From DASZQL01 sp964391865 (GTDB lineage: Bacteria; Planctomycetota; Phycisphaerae; Phycisphaerales; UBA1924), in contig CAYMNQ010000001.1 of assembly GCA_964391865.1 (NCBI GenBank), positions 434,001 to 498,000 of the forward strand: 64,000 nt of DNA. Direction: 5' to 3'. Below the pieces are notes generated by a model. The model did no database searches, was not told where the DNA came from, and worked only from the letters and a program-made list of their open reading frames with translations. This document shows positions 32,399 to 40,099 of this stretch, piece by piece; positions within the stretch are counted from its first letter, which is position 1, and every line of letters starts with the position of its first letter. The position numbers and the translations under genes are program-made.

Positions 32399-33008
32399 AC
32401 ATACGACGATCGACAGGCACCGCGCCGCGAGTCACGCCCCAGCATGCGCGGCTATGGATCGCGGCCTCTCGATGATTGCGGATCGGAATTCCGTCAGACG
32501 AAGTGGAGGCACGCACGAGCGGCTAAACTCGGGAGAACCGAGGTGCGCCCCGACAACCGCGGAGAAGTCTGGTCACTCCCACCAAGTGAGGCGACTTGAC
32601 CGATGGAATGCGGAACGCTGAGCGGAACTGAACCTCGCTCAAATTCGTTGTGGATAAGTTGTTTTTCTGGAAGTTAGTCCACGCTAGAAAGCGCTTCCGG
32701 CGCGGCGTGTTTTGTAGTTCGAAGGCCTTTCAAAGGGCATTTGAAGACGGGGTTGCTGCAGCAAACCGCCCTTGACAAGCGGCTCGGCGGATGCTCCAGT
32801 TTTGAATGCTCCGATTCGCCGCCGATTGATGTCCGTCGGTGCCCCGCGGGTGCGGAACGACTCAACCCCATCACAACGAAGCAACTTCGAATGACGCGAT
32901 GCGCGCGTTGTTCGTGGTCGCGCCGTACGGATGCGGCGTGATGTTCCAAAGAAGCACGCCCGTGCGCGCCTTCCGTGCGCCGGGCCTCATTGAGCAAGGA
33001 GGCTCTCT
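32399..33008. other. 610-bp non-coding gap with DnaA box and palindrome
   Basis: No supported gene is seen. On the minus strand TTATCCACA (32649-32657) is a perfect DnaA-box consensus, though single. TTGCTGCAGCAA (32753-32764) is a 12-bp palindrome. A block around 32719-32746 (TTCGAAGGCCTTTCAAAGGG) resembles 34718-34755 in the methyltransferase gene and may be a dispersed repeat. This gap separates the metal cluster from the phage-like cassette and may hold its promoter. Confidence 0.4.
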
Positions 33009-34826
33009 ATGAAGCAGCGCACTGTCAGGCCGCGCAGCGGCCCATCGTTCGACCGCGCGGCGGTCGAGATTCGTTCCCTCCCTATCACGCAGATCAACCC
33101 CGCGCCGTACAACCCGCGCGTTGACCTCAGACCCGGCGACCTCGAGTACGAGAAGCTGGCGCGGAGCATCGATGAGTTCGGGCTGGTCGAGCCGCTGGTG
33201 TGGAACTCCCGCACCGGCCACCTCGTCGGCGGGCACCAGCGCTTCAAGGTGCTGCTCCAACGAGGGATCACGACCGCGCAGGTGTCGGTGGTCGATCTGC
33301 CCATCGAGAAGGAGAAGGCGCTCAACCTGGCGTTGAACAAGATCGCCGGCGGGTGGGACCATGAGAAGCTCGCCGAACTCTTGAACGAACTGGTTGAACT
33401 GCCGGGATTCGACATGGCGCTCACCGGCTTCGACCCCCCGGAAGTTGATGAACTGTTGGCGAGCGCGCTGCTGCGCTCGAACGCGGCGAACGAGGAGCAC
33501 TTCGATGTTGACGCGGCGCTGGCGGAGTCGGAGCGGCTCGGCCCGCCGGTGACGCAACCGGGCGAACTGATCCTGCTCGGCCGCGAGCCGAGATTGCAGC
33601 ACCGGCTGCTCTGCGCTGATTGCACCGACGCCTCGGTTGTGCGTGAATTGATGAACGGCGAACGCGCCGCGCTCTTCGCCACCGACCCGCCGTACTTGGT
33701 CGGATACGACGGGACGAATCATCCTGGAAGCAAGAAGGGACGAGGGATGAGGGATGAGGGATCGAGAAGGAGCACGACAGCGCTCGGCGCTGGCGGCGCT
33801 GCGTCAATCGATCGACGCGCGGCGCTGCCGGCCCTGCGTGACATGCGCAGCGCTCCCGGTGCTCGCCCGCGTACTCCGCGCAGCGGGAATAACAAGGATT
33901 GGTCTTCCTCCTACGGCGTGACGTGGGACGAGTTCGATGGGAACAGCGACCTGTACGAGAAGTTCATCGCAGCCGCCGTTGGCGAAGCGGTCGATGAGAG
34001 AGCCGCGTGGTACATCTGGCACGCCTCGCGGCGGCAGGCGCTGCTCGAAGCGGCGATGAAGAACGCCGGCGCCTTGATCCACTGCCAGATCATCTGGGCC
34101 AAGAACCGGCCGGTGCTCACGCGCACGTGGTACTCGTGGCAGCACGAGCCGTGCCTCATGGGCTGGCTCGAAGGGAACAAGCCGCGCCGGATTCCGGGGG
34201 CTCCGGTGCTGCCCACGGTCTGGCGCTTCGACACCATCCCCAACGGCCCCGAGCGGCCGGATCATCCGACGCCCAAGCCGGTGGAGCTCTTCGAGATCCC
34301 CATGCTCCAGCACACGAGAGCGGGCGAGGTGTGCTACGAGCCCTTCGCGGGCAGCGGCACGCAGTTCATCGCCGCCGAGCGGCTGGGCCGGCGCTGCTTC
34401 GGCGTGGAGATCTCCCAGCGCTACTGCGACGTCATCGTGCGCCGGTACATCGCCTTCGCGGGCGAGGACTCGGTCACGCCGGACGTGCTGCGCCGCTACG
34501 CGGTGAAGGATTCAGGAAGGAACGCAGAGGGCGCGGAAGGCAGGAAGAGACAGGAAGAGACTTCAACGCGAAGTTCGCCAAGAGCGCGAAGTGGGAAGAA
34601 GAATGGAGTTCAAGACAGGGGGAATGGAGTCGAGCGGGAGATGGAGGCGAAGCCGGTGAATGGTGCGCCGGCGAAGTCCGCCAGTTCGGCGGCCCCGGCG
34701 CCATCGCGTGATGAAGGCTCTTCGAAGGCCATTCGAGGGGCCGTCAAAGGGGCTTCGAAGAAGGCTCGGCGTGGGTCGCCGCAAGCGTCATCGTCACGCG
34801 CCAAGAAGGGCGGGCCGCGCCGATGA
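33009..34826 (+). CDS. ParB-like domain fused to DNA methyltransferase (phage type)
   Basis: This 605-residue protein starts at ATG 33009 with AAGGAGG upstream. Residues about 15-130 form a ParB/sulfiredoxin-like domain (LPITQINPAPYNPR, HLVGGHQRFKVLL). The methyltransferase follows with DPPY at 226-229 and the SAM motif FAGSGTQFIAAERLG near 450, an order (motif IV before I) typical of beta-class N4/N6 enzymes. Between DPPY and the rest, about 50 residues of low-complexity insert derive from GGGATGA repeats. The tail beyond 495 is also repeat-derived and Lys/Arg/Ser-rich. Such ParB-methylases often sit beside terminases in phages, as here. Activity may be affected by the insert. Confidence 0.85.
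   Translation: MKQRTVRPRSGPSFDRAAVEIRSLPITQINPAPYNPRVDLRPGDLEYEKLARSIDEFGLVEPLVWNSRTGHLVGGHQRFKVLLQRGITTAQVSVVDLPIEKEKALNLALNKIAGGWDHEKLAELLNELVELPGFDMALTGFDPPEVDELLASALLRSNAANEEHFDVDAALAESERLGPPVTQPGELILLGREPRLQHRLLCADCTDASVVRELMNGERAALFATDPPYLVGYDGTNHPGSKKGRGMRDEGSRRSTTALGAGGAASIDRRAALPALRDMRSAPGARPRTPRSGNNKDWSSSYGVTWDEFDGNSDLYEKFIAAAVGEAVDERAAWYIWHASRRQALLEAAMKNAGALIHCQIIWAKNRPVLTRTWYSWQHEPCLMGWLEGNKPRRIPGAPVLPTVWRFDTIPNGPERPDHPTPKPVELFEIPMLQHTRAGEVCYEPFAGSGTQFIAAERLGRRCFGVEISQRYCDVIVRRYIAFAGEDSVTPDVLRRYAVKDSGRNAEGAEGRKRQEETSTRSSPRARSGKKNGVQDRGNGVEREMEAKPVNGAPAKSASSAAPAPSRDEGSSKAIRGAVKGASKKARRGSPQASSSRAKKGGPRR
33738..33766 (+). repeat. Tandem GGGATGA-type repeat inside the methyltransferase gene
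   Basis: Units GGGACGA, GGGATGA, GGGATGA, GGGATCG run in tandem just downstream of the DPPY codons. The reading frame stays open across it. Similar short purine-rich phrases occur between cas genes (5011-5035) and near 62945-62985, so it looks like a dispersed genomic repeat that landed in a gene. Confidence 0.55.
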
Positions 34827-35090
34827 AGCGACGAACGACCGTCAATGCGCCGGCATCACCGCCGCGCTCCGCATCGACCAACGGTGCGCGCTCCGAGCAT
34901 CCAACCCCTCGTCCGTCTCCGCGCTCTTCATCCTCTTCGCGCTCTTCGCGTTCTTCGCGTTCAAAATCTTCTTCTTCTTCTTCTTCTTCTTCTTCTGAAT
35001 CCGACACTTCTCCATCTTCCAACTCCGCGTCCCTCAGCGCCTCTCCGCGCCCTCTGCGTTCCAATTCTTCTCCCACCAGCGAAGCGGAAT
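34506..35090. repeat. Purine-rich tract and its opposite-strand counterpart at a gene junction
   Basis: About 34506-34620 (end of the methyltransferase gene) is rich in GAAGG/AGAGAC/GCGAAG phrases. About 34915-35090 (start of the next gene) carries the complementary style (CTTCGCG, TTCTTC runs, CCGCGCCCTCTGCG). The two resemble inverted copies of one dispersed repeat. They encode the Lys/Arg/Ser tail of one protein and the poly-Ser head of the next. Confidence 0.45.
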
Positions 35091-35917
35091 CTCTTCCTGT
35101 TCTCGAGTTGATCCGGCGCTTGCAGAGCAAGGATCTGTCGGGTTCATCGCTGGCGGTGGATGATCGGCGTTCGTGCGTCGAGTATCTCTCCGCCGAGGGG
35201 TACTCGGCGGCGGAGATCGCCGGCATCCTCTCGGTCGCCGACCGCACCGTCCTGCGCGACCGGCAGGCGATCAAGGAGAAGAATGCGCTCGGGCGCGACC
35301 CCGCCCTCGCCGGGCAGGTCGCCGGGCAGCTCATCCGCGAGGCGGACTCCTCCATGGGGCGCCTGCGCAAACTCGCGCGCGACCGCGAGGCCCCGCACGC
35401 GGCGCGGGTCGAAGCCGAGCGCAGCGCCTTCGGCATCTTCCGCGACATGGTCCGCACGCTACAGCGCCTCGGCTACCTGCCCGAAGCCGAGACACGCTTC
35501 AGCGGCGATCTCACCCACCGCCTCGATCCCCACGATTCCACGCCCCCCGACTACGAGGAACTGCGCATCGAGGTCGAACGCCTCGAAGCGATCCGGCTGC
35601 GTCACCCGTCGCACTCGCCGGGATTGGCGGGGCACGGATTGAGCGGAGCGCCGGCCCGCCGCCTCCCCGCGCTCCGCGTTGTTCCAGCGAACCACTCGTC
35701 GAACGCCGACGACGGATCGAGCGTCGACGACGAACTCGCGCAGGTGAAGCACCTGTTGACCAGCCTCGCCGCGATGGACGCCACGCGCCGGCTGGCCGAG
35801 CGGCTCGGCGCGGAACGCGCTTCGAACCAGACCGCCCACGACATCGACGGCGAGGTTGAACCCGTCGCCGTCACCACCGCCCCATCCATCATCACCTCAA
35901 AGGGCAAGGAGGCCTGA
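34823..35917 (+). CDS. Terminase small-subunit-like protein with Ser-rich head
   Basis: This 364-residue protein has a start overlapping the methyltransferase stop as ATGA. Residues about 1-90 are Ser/Arg/Pro low-complexity, encoded by repeat-like DNA. A helix-turn-helix follows (about 113-150: VEYLSAEGYSAAEIAGILSVADRTV), then helices (LRKLARDREAPHAARVEAERSAF, FRDMVRTLQRLGYLP). HTH plus position directly before a terminase large gene argue for a TerS-like DNA-recognition subunit. The family is inferred from context. The real translation start could be internal, after the low-complexity head. Confidence 0.6.
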   Translation: MKRRTTVNAPASPPRSASTNGARSEHPTPRPSPRSSSSSRSSRSSRSKSSSSSSSSSSESDTSPSSNSASLSASPRPLRSNSSPTSEAESLPVLELIRRLQSKDLSGSSLAVDDRRSCVEYLSAEGYSAAEIAGILSVADRTVLRDRQAIKEKNALGRDPALAGQVAGQLIREADSSMGRLRKLARDREAPHAARVEAERSAFGIFRDMVRTLQRLGYLPEAETRFSGDLTHRLDPHDSTPPDYEELRIEVERLEAIRLRHPSHSPGLAGHGLSGAPARRLPALRVVPANHSSNADDGSSVDDELAQVKHLLTSLAAMDATRRLAERLGAERASNQTAHDIDGEVEPVAVTTAPSIITSKGKEA

Positions 35918-35923
35918 ATCATC

Positions 35924-37642
35924 ATGGTGAGCCTGAATCGCACCGCATTGACCGATCGTGACCCGCAGTCGAGCTCCGCGCCCAGCGCGGCGGCGCGGCT
36001 GAGCGAAGCGCGGCGCGAGACCGCGCGGCACTCGCTGCTGGCCTTCGCCGAGACCTACTTACCGCTCCTCTTCTCGCTGCCGCCCTCGCCGATGCACACC
36101 GAGATCGCGCGGGACCTGGAAACACTTTCCGCCCGCTCGGGCGGTTCCGGGGCCGGGGGCGGGGGAGGAGGACGGGGTGGAAAACTCGCCGTGGCCGCGC
36201 CGCGCGGTTACGCGAAGAGTTCGCTGGTCGTGACGGCGTACGCGCTGTGGAGCCTCGCCTTCGAGCGTGAGCCGTACATCGTCATCGTGTCCGACACCGC
36301 GGATCAGGCGATCGACCATCTCCGCTCGATCAAGCAGGAACTGGAGGACAACGAGCGGCTCCGCGAGGACTTCCCCGGCCTCTGCGAGACCCCCGCCCCC
36401 GGGACCCGGCCGGGCCCGGAGCGCTGGCGCAAGGACGACATCATCACGCGGAGCGTCCCCGCGAAGCGCGGGAGCCCGAGCGCCGGGGGGATGCGTGTGT
36501 CCGCGCTCGGCGCGGAGCAAAAACTCCGCGGCCGCCGGAACCGTGACAACCGCCCCAGCTTGATCATGCTTGACGACATTGAGAATGAGGAGATCGCGCG
36601 GTCGGCGGAGCAGCGCGACAAGCGATTGGCATGGATCCGCGGCACGGTGCTGCAGGCGGGCACCCCGCGGACCAACTGCGTGGCGGTGGGCACGGTGCTG
36701 TCGCCCGGTTCGGTGCTCGCGCACCTGCTCGACCCGGCCAAATCACCGGGCTGGACCACGCGGAAGTACCGCGCGGTGGAGTCTTACGCCGACCGGCACG
36801 ACCTGTGGGACCGCTGGCGGGCGGTGCTGATGCTCGAGGAGGAGTTCGAGGGCGCTTCGGGCCTCGCCGCGTCACGGGCGTACTTTAGCGCCAACCGCGC
36901 GGCCATGCTCGAGGGGGCCAAGGTGCTCTGGCCCGAGAAGGAGACGTACCTCGACCTGATGGAGCAGCGGGTCACCGGCGGGCGGGCGAGCTTCGAGAGC
37001 GAGAAGCAGAACGAGCCGATCTCGGCCGAGTCGTGCTTCTTCCGCGAGAGCGACCTCCTGTACTGGGACGACCCGCGCCGGGGCAACACGCCCACGGTGG
37101 ACGCGCTGCTGGCGACGCTGCGGTCGCGCTGCGCGATTACCGGCGCCTGCGATCCGGCGATGGGCCGGCCCGGCGTGCGCGGGGACTACTCGGCGATCGT
37201 GATCATCGCCCGCGAGTACTCGACGGGGGTGAAGTACGTCCTGGCGGCGGACGTCTCACGCTGCCGGCCGGACGAACTGCTCGACCGGATCATGAAGTAC
37301 CACGAGCTGTTCAGGCTGCAGAGCTTCGGGGTCGAGGAGAACGGGTTCCAGCAGCTGCTCTCCGACGCGCTGGCCCGCCGCTCGTCGCGCGCGATGCGGC
37401 CCTTCTCGGTGCGCGGGATCAAGAACACGGGCGACAAGGCGGCGCGGGTGCAGGCGCTGCAGCCGCTGCTGACGACCGGGCAGCTGCGCCTCTCCCGGCG
37501 TCAGGAGACGCTGATCAGCCAGTTGCTCCAGTTCCCGCACGGGCCCCACGACGACGGGCCCGATGCGCTCGCCATGGCGGTCGAGGTCGCCAACCGCTCC
37601 GTCGGACGGGTGGTGAGTTACTACGGGGATGGGTTGGTGTGA
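35924..37642 (+). CDS. Phage terminase large subunit
   Basis: This 572-residue DNA-packaging motor has a Walker A-like VAAPRGYAKSSL near 91-102, Walker B LIMLDDIENEE near 211, and a coupling Thr/Ser region. A C-terminal RNase H-like nuclease begins ITGACDPAMG near 405 and ends with DDGPDALAMAVEVA near 550, with acidic residues placed as in terminase nucleases. It would translocate and cut DNA concatemers. No portal, capsid or tail gene is in the window, so packaging would need another phage's proteins. ATG 35924 is 6 bp after the TerS-like stop. Confidence 0.85.
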   Translation: MVSLNRTALTDRDPQSSSAPSAAARLSEARRETARHSLLAFAETYLPLLFSLPPSPMHTEIARDLETLSARSGGSGAGGGGGGRGGKLAVAAPRGYAKSSLVVTAYALWSLAFEREPYIVIVSDTADQAIDHLRSIKQELEDNERLREDFPGLCETPAPGTRPGPERWRKDDIITRSVPAKRGSPSAGGMRVSALGAEQKLRGRRNRDNRPSLIMLDDIENEEIARSAEQRDKRLAWIRGTVLQAGTPRTNCVAVGTVLSPGSVLAHLLDPAKSPGWTTRKYRAVESYADRHDLWDRWRAVLMLEEEFEGASGLAASRAYFSANRAAMLEGAKVLWPEKETYLDLMEQRVTGGRASFESEKQNEPISAESCFFRESDLLYWDDPRRGNTPTVDALLATLRSRCAITGACDPAMGRPGVRGDYSAIVIIAREYSTGVKYVLAADVSRCRPDELLDRIMKYHELFRLQSFGVEENGFQQLLSDALARRSSRAMRPFSVRGIKNTGDKAARVQALQPLLTTGQLRLSRRQETLISQLLQFPHGPHDDGPDALAMAVEVANRSVGRVVSYYGDGLV

Positions 37643-37644
37643 GC

Positions 37645-37857
37645 GTGGCAGTCATGCGATGCAGCGCGCGGAAAGCCGTCGCTTTCGTCGTCTGCCAGGC
37701 CATCGGGCTGGAGACAGGCTCGGCCGCGAGTGACTACATCCAGCTCTACGACGGCAAGACCGAGACGCTCGCCGCATCTCTGGATCGAATCCAGCACGTC
37801 GCCGCGGACATCATCGCGGCCATCCAATGCCCCAACGAGCAGGCGATCGCAGCCTGA
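37645..37857 (+). pseudogene. Short ArdC-like C-terminal remnant
   Basis: A 70-codon frame from GTG 37645 (or ATG 37654), starting 2 bp after the terminase stop, contains VCQAIGLETGSAASDYIQLY and LAASLDRIQHVAADIIAAI. I recall this pattern from the C-terminal end of ArdC/ImmA-type antirestriction proteins of plasmids and phages. The catalytic N-terminal part is absent. It may be a truncated remnant or a small stand-alone gene; no clear ribosome site is seen. A terminator follows at once. Confidence 0.45.
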
Positions 37858-37862
37858 CTCAT

Positions 37863-37899
37863 AGCCACCCCGGCGGGGAACCACCGGGATGGCTTTCGA
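37863..37899 (+). terminator. Hairpin terminator after the phage-like cassette
   Basis: AGCCACCCCGG (37863-37873) pairs with CCGGGATGGCT (37884-37894), with one mismatch, followed by TTTCGATT. It marks the end of the 33009-37857 transcription unit. Confidence 0.6.
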
Positions 37900-37977
37900 T
37901 TCGCGTGCCCTATAAGGCGGACCCGCGGTCCAACCGTTGGCCACCGGGCTAAAGTTTGGCTATTGTACGGTTCTGCT

Positions 37978-38011
37978 TGCCGACTGCACCAGAATGGTGT
38001 AAAGTGGTGCA
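37978..38011 (+). promoter_or_regulatory. Promoter overlapped by operator before the RHH gene
   Basis: TTGCCG (37978-37983) and TAAAGT (38000-38005) at 16-bp spacing form a plausible sigma-70 promoter. TGCACCA (37985-37991) and TGGTGCA (38005-38011) are an inverted pair, with an extra TGGTGT at 37995-38000 between them. Overlap of dyad and promoter suggests repression by the ribbon-helix-helix protein encoded 29 bp downstream. Confidence 0.5.
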
Positions 38012-38039
38012 TACTGTGGCCCGTACACCGAGAGAGCCC

Positions 38040-38246
38040 ATGAAAAGCGTTCAGAAACGAAGCATCGCCGCGCTCGATTACCGAGTTTCAGTCAGCCTGA
38101 CGGACGACCAACACGAGTTCCTTTCCAGCTTGGCGGAGCGAAAACGCGTGTCCATCGCGTGGGTGATTCGGGATGCCATTGAGCGGTTGATCGCGGAGGA
38201 GTCACCGCTTTTCAAGAGTGATTCAACGCGCGGGGAGCCTGCTTGA
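38040..38246 (+). CDS. Ribbon-helix-helix (CopG-like) regulator
   Basis: This 68-residue protein starts at ATG 38040. It has RVSVSLTDDQHEFLSSLAER (strand then helix) and VSIAWVIRDAIERLIAEE (second helix), the CopG/Arc ribbon-helix-helix fold that binds DNA as a dimer. Its stop lies 2 bp before the methyltransferase ATG at 38249. Dyads in its own promoter suggest autoregulation of the whole operon, the role controller proteins play in restriction-modification loci. It could alternatively be an orphan antitoxin, but no toxin partner is adjacent. Confidence 0.8.
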   Translation: MKSVQKRSIAALDYRVSVSLTDDQHEFLSSLAERKRVSIAWVIRDAIERLIAEESPLFKSDSTRGEPA

Positions 38247-38248
38247 AC

Positions 38249-40099
38249 ATGGCTAGGACAACCGCAACAACCCGCCGGTCCCAGAGCATCTACGGAGCAC
38301 CCTTGCCGGCGAGCCGTCGAGGTGCGCTGTTCAACGCCCATGCCTATTCGACGAAGATCGCGCCCGAAGCAGCCGCGCTCATGATCGCGAGCCACACGAA
38401 GCCGGGAGCAACCGTCTTCGACGGCTTCGGTGGCAGCTGCACTACAGCGATGGGAACCTTGCTCTGTTCTCGCCCGACATCGGAGATGATCGCGACAGCC
38501 AAGCGGCTACGCCTTCCCGTCACCTGGGGAGCTCGCCATGCGGTGGTATACGAGCTGAGCGGCTTGGGCTCCTTTCTCGGCGAGACACTGTGCTCGCGGC
38601 CAAGCCCAGAAGGCTTTCGGAGAGCGGCCGAGTCAATCCTCCGCCAATGCGAGTCCGAATACGGGTGGATGTACCAAGTCCGCGACGACCGGAACCAAGA
38701 AGGCGAAATCCGCTACACGATTTGGTCGGAATGCGTCCGCTGCCACCATTGCCGCGCCGAAACTCCTCTTTGGGAGGGCTCGGTGCGCCTTGATCCGGCC
38801 GAGATTTCAACCGACTTCCGGTGCCGACGGTGCGGCCAGGTGGAAAAACTCAACGGCCATCACCGCGCCACCGCAAAGCGCTTTGATGACATCCTGGGCG
38901 AAGAGTTTACTTCCCGCAAGCGCATTCTGGCCCGCGTCTACGGATCGACAGGTAGCCGCTCTTGGAGTCGCGAGCCTCTGAGCTCGGATCGAGACTTGCT
39001 GGAACGTATTCAAGCCACCAGAGTTCCTGACGCATTCCCCGTGATTGGCATGATGGGCAAGGGAGGCGTCAACTGGGGGGACCTGTACCGCAGCGGCTAC
39101 CACGAAGGGATCACACACGCACACCACTTTTATTCACGCCGCAATCTCATCGCTTTGGCGTCGGTGAATCGTTTGATCGCGGGGGCACCCCGTGCTCAGC
39201 GTGCCATCTTGTCGCTCTGGCTATCTAGCTACAACGTGAGTCACTCAACGCTAATGACGCGGGTGGTGGCCAAGCGTGGTCAGCGCGACTTGGTGACCAC
39301 GAGCAATCAGCCGGGCGTGCTCTATCTGAGTGGTCTACCTGTCGAGAAGAACGTCTTTGACGGTCTTCGCCGCAAGATCAAGACCATTGTCAATGCTCTT
39401 GAGTGTCTCGCAGATACCGAAGGCACAGTCACGATTCGGCAAGGGTCATGCACGAGCACGCATCTCGCCGACAAGTCAATCGACTACGTGTTCACCGATC
39501 CGCCTTTCGGCGGGAATATCCCATACAGCGAGGCGAACTTCTTGAGCGAGGCGTGGCTCGGGCGCTTTACCGAGACCGCCCAAGAGGCCATTATCAGCCC
39601 GGCGCAGGGCAAGGGGCTTCGCGAATATGAGCACCTGATGGCGGCGGCGTTCCATGAGCTGCATCGGATCATGAAGCCCGCCGCCAAAGCAACGGTGGTC
39701 TTCCACTCAACGCAACGCTCTGTCTGGAATGCGCTGGTAGCCGCATTCCGCGCCGGAGGCTTCTCGGTCGAGGCGTCTTCCGTTCTCGACAAGACGCAGG
39801 GCAGCTTCAAGCAAGTCACTACGCCAAATGCTGTCAAGGGAGACTCGCTCATTCTGCTGCGCAAGGGAGAGATCACAAAACGAGAGAACGGCCATGACGT
39901 GAAGACCGTCATTCGCGGTCTCGTAGCCAAGGCACTGAGGGGAAGGGACCCTGAGGAGCAGTCCAACCAACGCCTCTATTCTCGTTTCATCAAAAAGTAC
40001 ATTGACGAACATGCAGAACCGCCGCTAGGGGCAACTGCCTTTTTCAAGGAATTGGAGCAGCATTTTGTCCGTGACGGCGAACTCACTCTCAGCAAGTAG
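38249..40099 (+). CDS. DNA methyltransferase with zinc-ribbon insert
   Basis: This is a 616-residue protein. I chose ATG 38249; a TTG at 38243 has better spacing to GGGGAG and cannot be excluded. The SAM-binding region is VFDGFGGSCTTAMG near 55-68. A four-Cys zinc ribbon (CVRCHHCRAE and FRCRRCGQV) spans about 165-200. The catalytic motif TDPPFGGNIPYSEA lies near 416. I recall zinc-ribbon adenine methylases of the DUF1156 type as the closest match. The C-terminus (about 530-616) overlaps the next gene by 35 bp. Third positions are less GC-saturated than in the metal cluster, hinting at transfer. Confidence 0.8.
   Translation: MARTTATTRRSQSIYGAPLPASRRGALFNAHAYSTKIAPEAAALMIASHTKPGATVFDGFGGSCTTAMGTLLCSRPTSEMIATAKRLRLPVTWGARHAVVYELSGLGSFLGETLCSRPSPEGFRRAAESILRQCESEYGWMYQVRDDRNQEGEIRYTIWSECVRCHHCRAETPLWEGSVRLDPAEISTDFRCRRCGQVEKLNGHHRATAKRFDDILGEEFTSRKRILARVYGSTGSRSWSREPLSSDRDLLERIQATRVPDAFPVIGMMGKGGVNWGDLYRSGYHEGITHAHHFYSRRNLIALASVNRLIAGAPRAQRAILSLWLSSYNVSHSTLMTRVVAKRGQRDLVTTSNQPGVLYLSGLPVEKNVFDGLRRKIKTIVNALECLADTEGTVTIRQGSCTSTHLADKSIDYVFTDPPFGGNIPYSEANFLSEAWLGRFTETAQEAIISPAQGKGLREYEHLMAAAFHELHRIMKPAAKATVVFHSTQRSVWNALVAAFRAGGFSVEASSVLDKTQGSFKQVTTPNAVKGDSLILLRKGEITKRENGHDVKTVIRGLVAKALRGRDPEEQSNQRLYSRFIKKYIDEHAEPPLGATAFFKELEQHFVRDGELTLSK

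Noticed and set aside
32741..32941. Short frames in the 32.4-33.0 kb gap
   Set aside because: They have no ribosome site and unremarkable composition, and they overlap palindromes and repeat-like blocks.
34960..35000. TTC-repeat tract in the TerS-like gene as a sequencing error or frameshift
   Set aside because: The frame stays open through the tract and into a sensible helix-turn-helix, so I treat it as real low-complexity coding DNA, while noting that an internal start is possible.
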